Positions 33,910 to 43,366 of a stretch of DNA of 64,000 bases are shown here, piece by piece. Below the pieces are notes generated by a model that made no database searches, was not told the DNA's origin, and saw only the letters and a program-made list of their open reading frames with translations. The translations under genes were made by a program, and so were the position numbers. Positions within the stretch are counted from its first letter, which is position 1; each line of letters opens with the position of its first letter. The stretch is from Micromonospora yangpuensis (GTDB lineage: Bacteria; Actinomycetota; Actinomycetes; Mycobacteriales; Micromonosporaceae), in assembly GCF_900091615.1 (NCBI RefSeq), contig NZ_FMIA01000002.1, forward strand, positions 2,356,001 through 2,420,000. Reading direction: 5' to 3'.

Positions 33910-34563
33910 TCAGCGCAGCGACATCGCCGACCGGCGCCTGGCGGCGGCACCCCGCGCGGCGAGCATGCTGACGCCGGTGGCGCCCCGCGCCAGTCCGCCG
34001 GCACCGGTCATCATGCCGCCGGCGCGCCCCAGCATCCCCCGCAGCACCTGGCCGGGCTTCTGCTGCTCACCCATGTACGCGGTGACCACGATCAGCGCCC
34101 CGGTGAGCGCCGGGATCGCCCACTGCAGCATCTTCATCTGTCGTTGGCAGGCGGCCACCTGCTGGGGTGTGTCGGGGTTGGGTTCGGTGGTGCCCCCCAC
34201 CGAGGGTGCGCCGGCCCGTTCCAGCCGCATCCCGAGCAGCCGGCTGTAGCCGGTCACGGCGAGCGCGCTGACGGTGAGGGCGGTCTTCACCGCACTCATC
34301 CGCCCGACCCCGGACTGGGCGACCATCCGGGGGCTCTCGGTGACCAGTTCGCCTGCCGCGCCGGCCAGGTGCGCGCCGATCGCCGCCGCGTTGACCGGGG
34401 TCCACCGGGCCCAGCCGGCCGCGGCCACCGGTAGCCGTTGGGTCGAGTCGTTGATCTGGGTCGCCGCCCCGTTGACCCCGAGCGCTCCCATCAGGGAGCC
34501 GCCGAACCAGGCCGCCAGGCCCAGGTCGTGCATCGAGCGCAGGGTGGTGTGAGTGTCGGACAT
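33910..34563 (-). CDS. Predicted membrane-associated protein, unknown
   Basis: 217 residues. Starts MSDTHTTLRSMHDLGLAAWFGGSLMGALGVNGAA, with helices near 15-35, 55-75, 95-115 and a clear one at about 155-175 (WAIPALTGALIVVTAYMG), then a Gly/Ala/Arg-rich tail. Family not recognised with certainty. ATG 34563 has AAGGGGA 6 nt upstream. Convergent with the DUF6541-like gene; the 242-bp gap between them shows no supported gene. Confidence 0.75.
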   Translation of the reverse strand: MSDTHTTLRSMHDLGLAAWFGGSLMGALGVNGAATQINDSTQRLPVAAAGWARWTPVNAAAIGAHLAGAAGELVTESPRMVAQSGVGRMSAVKTALTVSALAVTGYSRLLGMRLERAGAPSVGGTTEPNPDTPQQVAACQRQMKMLQWAIPALTGALIVVTAYMGEQQKPGQVLRGMLGRAGGMMTGAGGLARGATGVSMLAARGAAARRRSAMSLR

Positions 34564-34992
34564 CTGATCCCCTTCCGCCGTATCGGGCGGTGCGGCATAC
34601 CCCGCACCCGCCGGACCATTCACCCGTACGGGGATCTCGCTCGCTATGGGCCAGGGGATGGACAGGTCGGAGAAACCCGAAGATCATCTGTGGCATGTGT
34701 CACCGGAGCGGCCGGCCGGCTCGCCCCGGCTAACATCTATGCAACAAGCGGCACTCGCTGTGTCTGGATGCTGGCGTAAGGTAGTTTTTCGTGAACGATT
34801 GCCGAAAGACAAATTCCTGTTTTCTGGATTTGAAAGGGAATTCTGCGTTCATGTTTGGCTGATTAGGCTCCGACGTCCTGTTCTTACCGGAACGTAATAG
34901 TCTGGTTTTGCGGCCCGTTGTCCAGGTCAAGGGGCTGCTGATTCAACGGTGCGTCAGTGTGCAAACACTACTTACTTGGTTACAGTTGCGCT
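34564..34992. promoter_or_regulatory. AT-richer divergent intergenic region
   Basis: About 430 bp with no supported gene. GC falls sharply from about 34730 to 34990 compared with all flanking DNA (runs such as TAGTTTTTCG and GGATTTGAAAGG). It should contain the promoter of the Rrf2 regulator. A short open frame here (34646-34897) lacks protein-like codon use. Confidence 0.5.
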
Positions 34993-35520
34993 GTGAAGGT
35001 AAACCGGGCGACAGATATGGCGTTGCGAATTGCCATGATGACGGCGACATTGCAGTCCCGGGCCACGGTGGACGAGTTGGCGATGGCGCTGGTGCTGCCC
35101 CGCAGCCACGTTGCCAAGGTGGTGCAGCGGCTCAGTAGACTCGGCGTCCTGGTCACCATCCGGGGGCGCTCCGGTGGAGTGGTGATCGCCGAGGGGGCCG
35201 GCGAGATGACCGTCGGTGAGATCGTCCGGGCCTTCGAGGGTGACGACGAGGTGGTGGAGTGTCATCGGCCACCGTGCCCGCTGCTCTCCAGTTGTCAGCT
35301 CCGGGTCGAGTTGCGCCGGGCCCACGAGGCCTTCATCGACGTGCTCGACGGCGTGCGGATCAGCGACCTGATCACCGGGGCACCCGGTGCCCTGCTGCGT
35401 ACCCTGGCCGCGACGCCGGCGATGGGTCCGGTGCTGGTCGGTCAACCGACGGTCGGCCCGCCCGGCCCGGTGGGCCGGCCGGGCCTGCCGCAGGCGGCGG
35501 ACCTGCCCGTGGTCGGCTGA
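34993..35520 (+). CDS. Rrf2-family iron-sulfur regulator (NsrR-like)
   Basis: 175 residues. N-terminal winged helix (VNRATDMALRIAMMTA; HVAKVVQRLSRLGVLVTIRGRSGGV) and the three-Cys cluster C-HRPP-C-PLLSS-C (CX4CX5C) typical of Rrf2 sensors such as NsrR, whose Fe-S cluster reacts with nitric oxide. A Pro/Gly-rich C-terminal extension of about 30 residues is unusual. GTG 34993 is preferred to an open frame 12 codons longer because family members begin just before the first helix; no ribosome binding site is evident, so translation may be leaderless. No obvious hmp-like target lies nearby, so targets are likely elsewhere. Confidence 0.87.
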   Translation: MKVNRATDMALRIAMMTATLQSRATVDELAMALVLPRSHVAKVVQRLSRLGVLVTIRGRSGGVVIAEGAGEMTVGEIVRAFEGDDEVVECHRPPCPLLSSCQLRVELRRAHEAFIDVLDGVRISDLITGAPGALLRTLAATPAMGPVLVGQPTVGPPGPVGRPGLPQAADLPVVG

Positions 35521-36795
35521 TCAGCCGAGGGTGACCGTACCGTCGGGGGAGCGGACGCAGGTCACCGCACGGGCGGTGGCGGTGGCCGCACCGGTCAGAC
35601 ACTGCCCGAGCACCCGGTGTCCGGCCGCGTTCGGGTGCCAGGACTCCTGGCAGGTCTGGAAGTAGGAGACACAGGTGTTGGCGATCCGCTGGATGGCGAT
35701 CTTGTCCTTGCCGGCGAGGCTGGTCACCACGGTGCCGTTCGGGCCGTCCTGCAACCGGATCGGGGTGGCCAGCGTCCCGTCCGGGCTGCCCGCCGACTCG
35801 CAGAGCCGGGCCGCGTCGAAGGCCCGTTGCACGTTGAGGTACACCAGATCGGCGGCGGGGAACTCGGCGGCCAGGGTGCTGCGCACCGCCCCCACCATCG
35901 TGCCCAGCCCCTGGGAGAAGCGGTGACCGGGCAGCAGGCTGGCCCGGTGGATCGGGCAGCCGGCGGCGTACCGCTCGGCGCCGAGGTCGCGGAACTTGTC
36001 CCGGGTGTCGTCCCGGCTGTCCTCGGAGTGGTAGGTCGGTGCGAGGTCGAACGGCAGCGGGTTGGTGTAGTCCTGCAGCACCACCCGGTGCTGCCCGTCG
36101 GTGTCGATCTCGGCCAGGGTGGTGAGGATCTGCCGTACCGCGTCGGTCGTCTCGGTCGTCGCGGCGTTGAGCTGGGCCGCGGTGGCCAGGTCGGCGTCGG
36201 CGCAGGGCTTCTGCTCCACCGGCCCGCCCAGGTACGCCCAGAACTCCCACCAGCCGGTCCAGGCGTCGGCGATGAACCGGTTGGCGCACTTCTCCGCGAC
36301 GTTGCCGAAGGTGAAGGAGCTGTTGTTGGAGCCCAGCCCGACCAGGACCAGGTCGATGTCGTGACTCGCCCCGACCGCCCGCAGCTGGTCGAGCTGCGCG
36401 GCCACCTGGCGGCCCTTGGCCCGATTGGCGCTGGGGTTGGCGATGTCCTGCGGCTGGCCACCGGAGCAGGCCAGGTTGAACCGCGCGCTGATGCCCGGCA
36501 GGCTGGCCTGGTGCAGCGAGGCGTTGGCCGAGCGGTGACAGAAGAAGGCGTTGCTGTTCGGCGCGGTCCAGCCGGGGAAGGGTTGGGCCACCCCGGTCAC
36601 GTCGACCACCGGGGTGTACGCCCCGGCGCCCTCGCCGCTGACGAAGCTGTCGCCCAGGGCCACCGCGGCGGTGGGTGGGGCCGCCGCCGCCGGGCGTGGC
36701 CGGGCGAGGTCCGTCGACAGGGCGACGGTGGTCGACAGTGCCACCGTGGCGACGCTGAGGGCCGCCACGAGGGCGGTACGCCGGATCCGGGCCAT
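35521..36795 (-). CDS. Secreted SGNH/GDSL esterase-lipase
   Basis: About 424 residues. Signal peptide MARIRRTALVAALSVATVAL with AAAA cleavage near 40. SGNH blocks: I GDSFVSGEGAG (catalytic Ser), III VGLGSNNS, V SWHPNAAGH (catalytic Asp-like/His). Multiple Cys suggest disulfides, as in actinobacterial secreted lipases. Hydrolyses ester bonds outside the cell; substrate unknown. ATG 36795 is used as start of the signal peptide; an ATG at 36810 would add five residues and neither has a good binding site. Convergent and abutting with the Rrf2 gene (stops adjacent). Confidence 0.88.
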   Translation of the reverse strand: MARIRRTALVAALSVATVALSTTVALSTDLARPRPAAAAPPTAAVALGDSFVSGEGAGAYTPVVDVTGVAQPFPGWTAPNSNAFFCHRSANASLHQASLPGISARFNLACSGGQPQDIANPSANRAKGRQVAAQLDQLRAVGASHDIDLVLVGLGSNNSSFTFGNVAEKCANRFIADAWTGWWEFWAYLGGPVEQKPCADADLATAAQLNAATTETTDAVRQILTTLAEIDTDGQHRVVLQDYTNPLPFDLAPTYHSEDSRDDTRDKFRDLGAERYAAGCPIHRASLLPGHRFSQGLGTMVGAVRSTLAAEFPAADLVYLNVQRAFDAARLCESAGSPDGTLATPIRLQDGPNGTVVTSLAGKDKIAIQRIANTCVSYFQTCQESWHPNAAGHRVLGQCLTGAATATARAVTCVRSPDGTVTLG

Positions 36796-36860
36796 GGCCA
36801 CCCCATCCATCCATGGAAATGTGAAAGTTTCTACGGATGGCCGATCACATCACGGCAGTG

Positions 36861-36872
36861 TGACGTACGTCA
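36861..36872. promoter_or_regulatory. 12-bp palindrome in divergent promoter
   Basis: Perfect TGACGTACGTCA in the 220-bp region between the secreted esterase and the parE-like gene. Candidate dimeric regulator site; regulator unknown. Confidence 0.4.
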
Positions 36873-37015
36873 ACGTCCGGACGCCTGGGGCCGTGCGCAT
36901 TCGCGCGGGGCATCGTCAGCATGTCGGGGTGTCGGGCTAGGCTCGCTGCGGCGCGCCGCAAAGGATCTTGCCGGAAGTCGGCCGCCCGCGCCGCCGAGAC
37001 CGGGAGTACGACCAG

Positions 37016-39073
37016 TTGACCGCAGAGCCTGAGACCCTGTACGGGGCAGACGACCTGACCCACCTGGAGGGCCTGGACGCCGTCCGCAAGCGCCCCGGGA
37101 TGTACATCGGCTCGACCGACAGTCGTGGCGTGGGTCACCTCGTCAACGAGATCCTGGACAACTCCACCGACGAGGGGGTGGCCGGGCACGCCAGGACGGT
37201 CGAGGTGATCCTGCACGCCGACGGTTCGGTGCAGGTCGACGACGACGGCCGGGGCATCCCGACCGACGTGCACGCCCGCTCCGGCATCTCCGGCGTGGAG
37301 CTGGTGCTGACCCGGCTGCACGCCGGTGGCAAGTTCGGCGGCACCGGCTACAAGACCTCCGGCGGGCTGCACGGGGTGGGCGCCTCGGCGGTCAACGCGC
37401 TGGCCCGACGGTTCGACGTGACCGTCCGCCGAGGCGGCAAGATCCACACGATGTCGTTCCGGCACGGCGTACCCGGGGTCTTCGACGGCGACGGCCCGGA
37501 CGCGCCCTTCACCCCCGGGCCCGGCCTGCAGGTGGCCGGCGCGATGAAGCGGGGCCAGTCCACCGGCACCTCGATCCGGTACTGGCACGACGCCCGCTAC
37601 TTCGAGACCGGCGCCACCCTGGACGTGGCGGCGGTCCGGATGAAACTTCGCAACACCGCCTTCCTGGTGCCCGGGGTCGACTACCGGCTGCGCGACCACA
37701 CCGGCGAGGAGCCCACCGAGGAGCGCTTCCACTACCCCAACGGGCTCACCGACATGGTCGAGTTCCTCGCCCCGGCCGGCGACCGGCCGGTCTCCGGCAT
37801 CCTGCTGGTCACCGGCGAGGGCGGCTACCGGGAGAACGCCGCCGACGCCAACGGCGTGATGCAGTCAAACGTGCAGCGACGCGCCGAGGTCGAGGTGGCC
37901 CTGCGCTGGGGCACCGGCTACGACCGCACCGTGGAGTGCTTCACCAACACCATCCGCAACGCTCACGGCGGCACCCACCGCAAGGGCTTCGAGCGGGCCC
38001 TGGTGCGCACCCTCGGCGACGCCGTGCGCAACACCCGTGGTCTGCTGCGGGCCAAGGAGGAGCCACCCACCCTGGACGACGTCCTGGAGGGGATGACCGC
38101 GGTGGTGCACGTGCGGCTGCCCGAGCCGCAGTTCACCTCGCAGACCAAGGACGAGCTCTCCACCGCCGGCATCACCAAGGTCATCCAGACGCTTGTGGAC
38201 CAGCACCTGCGGGCCTGGCTGGAGGACAAGCGCAGCAAGGCCGAGGCGCGCACCGTCCTGCAGAAGATCGTCGACGCGGCCCGGGTCCGGCTGACCCAGA
38301 AGCAGCAGAAGGACGCCGCCCGGCGCAAGACCGCCCTGGAGGGCGCGTCCATGCCGCCGAAGCTGGTCGACTGCCGCTCCACCGGCGTCGAGCGCAGCGA
38401 GCTGTTCATCGTCGAGGGTGACAGCGCCCTGGGTTCCAGCCGGATGGCCCGGGTCGCCGAATACCAGGCCCTGCTGCCGATCCGAGGCAAGATCCTCAAT
38501 GTCCAGAAGGCCAACCTCCAGCAGGTGCTGGACAACGCCGAGTGCGCCGCGATCGTGCAGGTGCTGGGGGCGGGCTCGGGGCGTACCTTCGACCTCTCGG
38601 CGATGCGCTACGGCCGAGTGCTGATCATGGCGGACGCCGACGTGGACGGCGCGCACATCCGGACCCTGCTGATCACCCTCTTCGCCAGGTACATGCGACC
38701 GCTGGTCGAGGCGGGCCGGCTCTACGCCGCGATGCCGCCGCTGCACAAGATCACCACGAAGGGGCGCAGCCCGCAGACCGTCTACACCTACACCCAGGCC
38801 GAGATGGAGGCGACGATCCGCAAGCTGGAGAAGGCCGGCAAACAGATCGTCACCCCGGTGCCCCGGTTCAAGGGCCTCGGCGAGATGGACGCCGACGAGC
38901 TGTGGGAGACCACGATGAACCCGGCGACCAGGGCGGTCCGCCGGATCACCCTGGACGACGTCGAGGCCGCCGAGCGGATCCTCGAACTGCTGATGGGGGA
39001 GAAGGTCGAGCCGCGCCGCAACTGGCTGATCGACTCCGCCGACCGCGTCGACCGCGAGGCGATCGACGCGTGA
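37016..39073 (+). CDS. parE: Type IIA topoisomerase subunit B (ParE/GyrB-like)
   Basis: 685 residues. GHKL ATPase: NEILDNSTDEG, DDDGRGIP, GGLHGVGASAVNAL; transducer domain; Toprim with EGDSALGSS and DADVDGAHIR; C-terminal GLGEMDADELWETTMNP. Passes DNA strands with the downstream subunit A. TTG 37016 is chosen because CGGGAG lies about 9 nt upstream. It forms a two-gene operon with a ParC/GyrA homologue (44 nt gap). Called topoisomerase IV-like because it is not in a dnaN-recF-gyrB context; subunit identity cannot be proven from sequence alone. Confidence 0.88.
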   Translation: MTAEPETLYGADDLTHLEGLDAVRKRPGMYIGSTDSRGVGHLVNEILDNSTDEGVAGHARTVEVILHADGSVQVDDDGRGIPTDVHARSGISGVELVLTRLHAGGKFGGTGYKTSGGLHGVGASAVNALARRFDVTVRRGGKIHTMSFRHGVPGVFDGDGPDAPFTPGPGLQVAGAMKRGQSTGTSIRYWHDARYFETGATLDVAAVRMKLRNTAFLVPGVDYRLRDHTGEEPTEERFHYPNGLTDMVEFLAPAGDRPVSGILLVTGEGGYRENAADANGVMQSNVQRRAEVEVALRWGTGYDRTVECFTNTIRNAHGGTHRKGFERALVRTLGDAVRNTRGLLRAKEEPPTLDDVLEGMTAVVHVRLPEPQFTSQTKDELSTAGITKVIQTLVDQHLRAWLEDKRSKAEARTVLQKIVDAARVRLTQKQQKDAARRKTALEGASMPPKLVDCRSTGVERSELFIVEGDSALGSSRMARVAEYQALLPIRGKILNVQKANLQQVLDNAECAAIVQVLGAGSGRTFDLSAMRYGRVLIMADADVDGAHIRTLLITLFARYMRPLVEAGRLYAAMPPLHKITTKGRSPQTVYTYTQAEMEATIRKLEKAGKQIVTPVPRFKGLGEMDADELWETTMNPATRAVRRITLDDVEAAERILELLMGEKVEPRRNWLIDSADRVDREAIDA

Positions 39074-39117
39074 GCGCCCTGGACGCCACCCCCGCCCGCC
39101 GAGAAGAGAGCTGACCG

Positions 39118-41607
39118 ATGGCACGCCGCAAGGACACCAGCGCGAAGGCGGACCTCGCCGCGTTCGACCAGGCCGGCGCGCGGGTCTTCGACAACCCGCT
39201 GGTCACCGAGGTCTCCGACTCCTACCTGGAGTACGCCTTCTCGGTGATCCACTCCCGGGCGCTGCCCGACGCCCGCGACGGGCTCAAGCCGGTGCACCGG
39301 CGCATCCTCTACTCGATGCACGAGTCCGGGTTCCGCCCGGACCGCCCGTACGTCAAGTCCGCCCGGGTGGTCGGCGACGTGATGGGCCGCTACCACCCGC
39401 ACGGCGACACGGCCATCTACGACGCCATGGTCCGGCTGGCCCAGGACTTCTCCCTGAACACCCCACTCATCGACGGGCATGGAAATTTTGGGAGCCCAGA
39501 CGATGGACCGGCAGCTGCCCGTTACACAGAGTCACGGATGTCGCGGGAGGCGATGCTGCTCGTCGGCGAGCTGGGGGAGGAGACCGTCGACGTCGAGCCG
39601 AACTACGACGGCTCACTGACCCAGCCGACCGTGCTGCCGGCCGCCTTCCCCAACCTGCTGGTCAACGGGGCGTCCGGGATCGCGGTCGGGATGGCCACCA
39701 ACATGATCCCGCACAATCTCGGCGAGGTGGTGGCCGCCGCGCGGTGGCTGATCCGGCACCCGGATGCCACCCTGGACAAGCTGATGGAGTTCGTGCCCGG
39801 CCCGGACCTGCCCACCGGGGGCACCCTGCTCGGCCTTGACGAGGTGCGCCGGGCCTATGAGACCGGCCGGGGTGTGGTCCGGATGCGGGGCAAGGTGCGC
39901 ATCGGGCCGGTCGAGGGCAGCCGGGGCCGGCAGGCGATCACCGTGGTGGAGTTGCCCTACGGCGTCGGCGCGGAGAAGGTCATCACGGCGATCACCAACG
40001 AGGTCAACAAGACCAAGCGGCTGACCGGCATCGCCGACGTCAAGGACCTCACCGACCGGGAGAACGGCACCCGGCTGGTCGTCGAGTGCAAGGTCGGGGT
40101 CAACCCGCAGGCGCTGCTGGCCGACCTCTACCGGCTCACCCCGCTGGAGCAGTCCTTCGGCGTCAACAACCTGGTCCTGGTCGACGGGCAGCCGCGTACC
40201 CTCGGGTTGAAGTCGCTGCTGGAGGTCTTCCTGGCCCACCGCTACGAGGTGGTCACCCGGCGCACCGCGCACCGCCGCCGCAGGCGCGAGGAGCGGCTGC
40301 ACCTGGTCGACGGGCTGCTGATCGCCCTGCTCGACATCGACAAGGTGGTCAAGCTGATCCGGGCCGCCGACGACGCGCAGGCGGCCAAGGACGGATTGAT
40401 GCAGAAGTTCCGGCTCTCCGATATCCAGGCCAGCTACATCCTGGACACCCCGCTGCGCCGGCTCACCAAGTTCGACCGGCTGGAGCTGGAGGCCGAGCAG
40501 GAGAAGCTGCGCCGCGAGATCGCCGAGCTCTCCGCGATCCTCGACGACGAGAAGGTGCTGCGCAAGCTGGTCTCCGACGAGCTGGCGGCGGTGGCCAAGC
40601 AGTTCGCCGCGCCCCGGCGGACCACCCTTGTCGACGGTGACCTCAAGGAGGTGCTCGCCGCCTCTGCCCCCGCCGGCCCGCTGGAGGTGGCCGACGACCC
40701 GTGCCAGGTGATCCTCTCCGCCACCGGCCTGGTCGCCCGGACCGCCGCCGAGTCGGAGGAGGCCGTCGAGGGTCGCCGCAGCAGCGGCCGGGACAAGCAC
40801 GACACGGTACGCGCCGTGGTGCACTCCACCGCCCGGGGTCGGGTCCTGCTGGTCACCAGCGCCGGCCGGGCCTTCAAGGTCGACGTGCTGCCGCTGCCGG
40901 TGCTGCCGCAGCAGGCCGGCACGGTGTCGCTGCGCGGTGGGATGGCCGCCGCCGAGCTGGTGCCGCTGGCGGCCGGGGAGACCGTGGTCGGGCTGGCACC
41001 GGTCGGGCCGTCGGCCGATGGCTCACCGGGCCTGGCCCTGGGCACCCGGCAGGGCGTGGTGAAGGTCTGCGCCCCCGACTGGCCGGTCCGCTCCGACGAG
41101 TTCGAGGTGATCGGGCTGCGCGACGGCGACGAGGTGGTCGGGGCGACCTGGCTCACCGACGGCTCGGAGAGCCTCACCTTCGTCACCAGCGAGGCGTCCC
41201 TGCTGCGGTTCGCCGCCACCCTGGTCCGGCCGCAGGGGCTCAAGGGTGGCGGCATGGCCGGGGTGAACCTGCCCGGTGACGCCCGGGTGGTCTTCTTCGG
41301 CGCGGTCCGCACCGACGACCCCAGCCACGGCGAGCCGATGGTGGTCACCTCCACCGGCGCCACGGTCAAGGTCACCCCGTTCGCGGCGTACCCGGCCAAG
41401 GGGCGGGCGACCGGCGGGGTGCGCGCCCAGCGGCTGCTCAAGGGCGAGGTGGACCTGACCGCCGCCTGGGTCGGCCCCCGCCCGGCTGGCGCCACCGCGA
41501 TCGGCGACCCGGTGGAGCTGCCGCCGGCCGACCCGCGCCGCGACGGCTCCGGCTTCGCCGTCATGCTCGGCCCCACCCTGATCGGCCACCACCTGGAACG
41601 CCCGTAA
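39118..41607 (+). CDS. parC: Type IIA topoisomerase subunit A (ParC/GyrA-like)
   Basis: 829 residues. Winged-helix/tower region with catalytic Tyr136 (AARYTESRM) and quinolone-determining region [13 protein letters not shown], where Thr98 occupies the E. coli GyrA Ser83 position and Asp102 that of Asp87. The C-terminal beta-pinwheel (about 520-829) lacks a canonical GyrA box (QRRGGKG), which favours topoisomerase IV over gyrase. ATG 39118 follows GAAGAGAG. A patch of about 20 codons around Tyr136 (39478-39537) uses many A/T-ending codons, unlike the rest of the gene. Confidence 0.88.
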   Translation: MARRKDTSAKADLAAFDQAGARVFDNPLVTEVSDSYLEYAFSVIHSRALPDARDGLKPVHRRILYSMHESGFRPDRPYVKSARVVGDVMGRYHPHGDTAIYDAMVRLAQDFSLNTPLIDGHGNFGSPDDGPAAARYTESRMSREAMLLVGELGEETVDVEPNYDGSLTQPTVLPAAFPNLLVNGASGIAVGMATNMIPHNLGEVVAAARWLIRHPDATLDKLMEFVPGPDLPTGGTLLGLDEVRRAYETGRGVVRMRGKVRIGPVEGSRGRQAITVVELPYGVGAEKVITAITNEVNKTKRLTGIADVKDLTDRENGTRLVVECKVGVNPQALLADLYRLTPLEQSFGVNNLVLVDGQPRTLGLKSLLEVFLAHRYEVVTRRTAHRRRRREERLHLVDGLLIALLDIDKVVKLIRAADDAQAAKDGLMQKFRLSDIQASYILDTPLRRLTKFDRLELEAEQEKLRREIAELSAILDDEKVLRKLVSDELAAVAKQFAAPRRTTLVDGDLKEVLAASAPAGPLEVADDPCQVILSATGLVARTAAESEEAVEGRRSSGRDKHDTVRAVVHSTARGRVLLVTSAGRAFKVDVLPLPVLPQQAGTVSLRGGMAAAELVPLAAGETVVGLAPVGPSADGSPGLALGTRQGVVKVCAPDWPVRSDEFEVIGLRDGDEVVGATWLTDGSESLTFVTSEASLLRFAATLVRPQGLKGGGMAGVNLPGDARVVFFGAVRTDDPSHGEPMVVTSTGATVKVTPFAAYPAKGRATGGVRAQRLLKGEVDLTAAWVGPRPAGATAIGDPVELPPADPRRDGSGFAVMLGPTLIGHHLERP

Positions 41608-41624
41608 CCGGCCGGGTGGTCGGG

Positions 41625-42953
41625 TCAGGCGGTGGGGGGTGGGGTGGTGCCGCGCAGCCGGGCCACCAGGCGCATGCCGTGGTAGATCAGCAGGGCGGCG
41701 GCGGTGCCGAGGGCGATGCCGTTGAAGGAGAGGTCACCGGCGGTCAGCGTGTAGTTGGCCGCGCCGACGATCACCGCCACGGCGGCGGTCATCAGGTTCA
41801 CCGGATCGTGGAAGTCGACCCGGCTCTCGATCCAGATCCGGGCACCGAGGATGGCGATCAACCCGTACAGGGCGGTGGTCGCCCCGCCCAGCACCCCGGC
41901 CGGCACGGTGAGGATCAGCGCGCCGAACTTCGGGCTCAACCCGAGCAGCACGGCGGTCAACCCGGCCACCCAGTACGCGGCGGTGGAGTAGACCCGGGTC
42001 GCCGCCATCACCCCGATGTTCTCCGCGTACGTGGTGGTGCCGGAGCCGCCCCCGGAGCCGGCGAGCACGGTGGCCAGCCCGTCGCCGAGGAAGGCCCGCC
42101 CCAGCTGTTTGTCCAGGCTGCGCCCGGTCATCGCGGCGACCGCCTTGACGTGGCCGGCGTTCTCGGCGATCAACACCAGGATCACCGGGATCACCAGTAC
42201 CGTCGCGCGCAGGCTGAAACTGGGGGCGTGGAACTCCGGCAGCCCCACCCAGGCGGCGTCGCGCAGCCCGGTCAGCGCGGCGTCGTCGAGCCCGCCGACG
42301 GCGGCGGCGAAGAGCCAGCCGACCACCACCCCCAGCAGAATGCTGAGCCGGGCGGCGAAGCCCCGGAAGGCGACCGTGGCGAGCAGGATCGCGGCCAGCG
42401 TGACCACGGCGATCAGCGGCTGGGCCTTGACCCCGGTGCCGCTGCCGTCACCGTCCCAGGCCACCGGGGCCAGGTTCAGCCCGATCAGCGCGACGATCGC
42501 CCCGGTGACCACCGGCGGCATCAACACCTCGATCCACCGGGTGCCGACCACCTGCACCAGCACCCCGACCAGGGCCAGCGCCGCCCCGGCCACCACGATC
42601 CCACCGAGCGCCGGCCCGATGTCGCCGCCGGCCTTCGCCGCCAGCACCGGCGCGATGAAGGCGAAGGACGAGCCCAGGTACGACGGCAGCCGGTTCCCGG
42701 TGATCAGCAGGAACAGCAGGGTGCCCAGCCCGGAGAAGAAGAGCGTGGTGGCCGGCGGGAATCCGGTGATCAGCGGCACCGTGAAGGTCGCCCCGAACAT
42801 CGCCACCACGTGCTGCACGCCGATGCCGACCGTACGCGGCCAGGAGAGCCGCTCGCCGGGGTGCACCACGTCGCCGGGGCGTACGGTCCGGCCGTCGCCG
42901 TGCACGGTCCACGCGGCCCAGCGGGAGCGCGGCTCGGTGGGGGTGTCGGTCAT
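41625..42953 (-). CDS. NCS2 uracil/xanthine permease family transporter
   Basis: 442 residues, about 14 helices, with the NCS2 landmarks GVQHVVAMFGATFTVPLI near the N-terminus, SSFAFIAPV, and the binding-site motif AENAGHVKAVAAMTGR (E-N-x-G). Probably a proton-coupled nucleobase symporter of the UraA/RutG type; substrate cannot be fixed. ATG 42953 has AAGGA 6 nt upstream. Convergent with parC (17 bp apart). No pyrimidine genes nearby. Confidence 0.9.
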   Translation of the reverse strand: MTDTPTEPRSRWAAWTVHGDGRTVRPGDVVHPGERLSWPRTVGIGVQHVVAMFGATFTVPLITGFPPATTLFFSGLGTLLFLLITGNRLPSYLGSSFAFIAPVLAAKAGGDIGPALGGIVVAGAALALVGVLVQVVGTRWIEVLMPPVVTGAIVALIGLNLAPVAWDGDGSGTGVKAQPLIAVVTLAAILLATVAFRGFAARLSILLGVVVGWLFAAAVGGLDDAALTGLRDAAWVGLPEFHAPSFSLRATVLVIPVILVLIAENAGHVKAVAAMTGRSLDKQLGRAFLGDGLATVLAGSGGGSGTTTYAENIGVMAATRVYSTAAYWVAGLTAVLLGLSPKFGALILTVPAGVLGGATTALYGLIAILGARIWIESRVDFHDPVNLMTAAVAVIVGAANYTLTAGDLSFNGIALGTAAALLIYHGMRLVARLRGTTPPPTA

Positions 42954-43044
42954 GGGCCGTCCTTCGCCTCGCAGGTGACGGGGCGTGATCGACCCCGGAC
43001 GTTTCTAGCAGAACCCCGATTCGTCGATGTTTCGGCCCGGCTTG

Positions 43045-43074
43045 TTGGCCATAATTCAGACCGGTCGCTAAAGT
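43045..43074 (+). promoter_or_regulatory. Promoter for leaderless antitoxin transcript
   Basis: -35 TTGGCC (43045-43050), 18-bp spacer, -10 TAAAGT (43069-43074). The antitoxin ATG at 43082 lies 7 nt beyond the -10, so the start site would fall at or next to the ATG. No ribosome binding site precedes that ATG, which fits leaderless translation. Confidence 0.55.
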
Positions 43075-43081
43075 GGCTGCT

Positions 43082-43366
43082 ATGGAGACCATTCCGATCA
43101 CGGATGCCAAGGCCCGGATCGCCGAACTCGCCGACCGGGTCGCCCGGGAGCACGACCACTTCACGATCACGCGGAACGGTCGCGCCGACGTCATGCTGAT
43201 CTCGGTGGCCGAGTACGAGTCGATGCGGGAAACGCTGGATCTCCTCTCCGATAGTCAGGCCCTCGCGGACCTGCGGCAGTCGCAGGAGGATTTCGCGGCC
43301 GGCGACACGTTCTCGGCCGACGAGGTCCGCGCCGAACTGGAGCGGCGTCGCAGCCGGGCGGCCTGA
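43082..43366 (+). CDS. Antitoxin, Phd/YefM family
   Basis: 94 residues. METIPITDAKARIAELADRV and TITRNGRADVMLISVAEYESM are the Phd/YefM DNA-binding fold; the acidic/charged C-terminal half (DLRQSQEDFAAGDTFSADEVRAEL) is the toxin-wrapping tail. Represses its own promoter and neutralises the RelE-like partner. ATG 43082 is used; GTG 43073 is in frame but overlaps the -10. Stop and toxin start overlap by one base (TGATG). Confidence 0.92.
   Translation: METIPITDAKARIAELADRVAREHDHFTITRNGRADVMLISVAEYESMRETLDLLSDSQALADLRQSQEDFAAGDTFSADEVRAELERRRSRAA

Noticed and set aside
34646..34897. 83-codon open frame in the AT-rich region before the Rrf2 gene
   Set aside because: Codon use and composition unlike the genome's coding DNA and no recognisable motif.
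34957..34992. NsrR-type operator overlapping its own start (AACACTACTTACTTGG)
   Set aside because: Only a vague resemblance to known NsrR sites; not enough to annotate.
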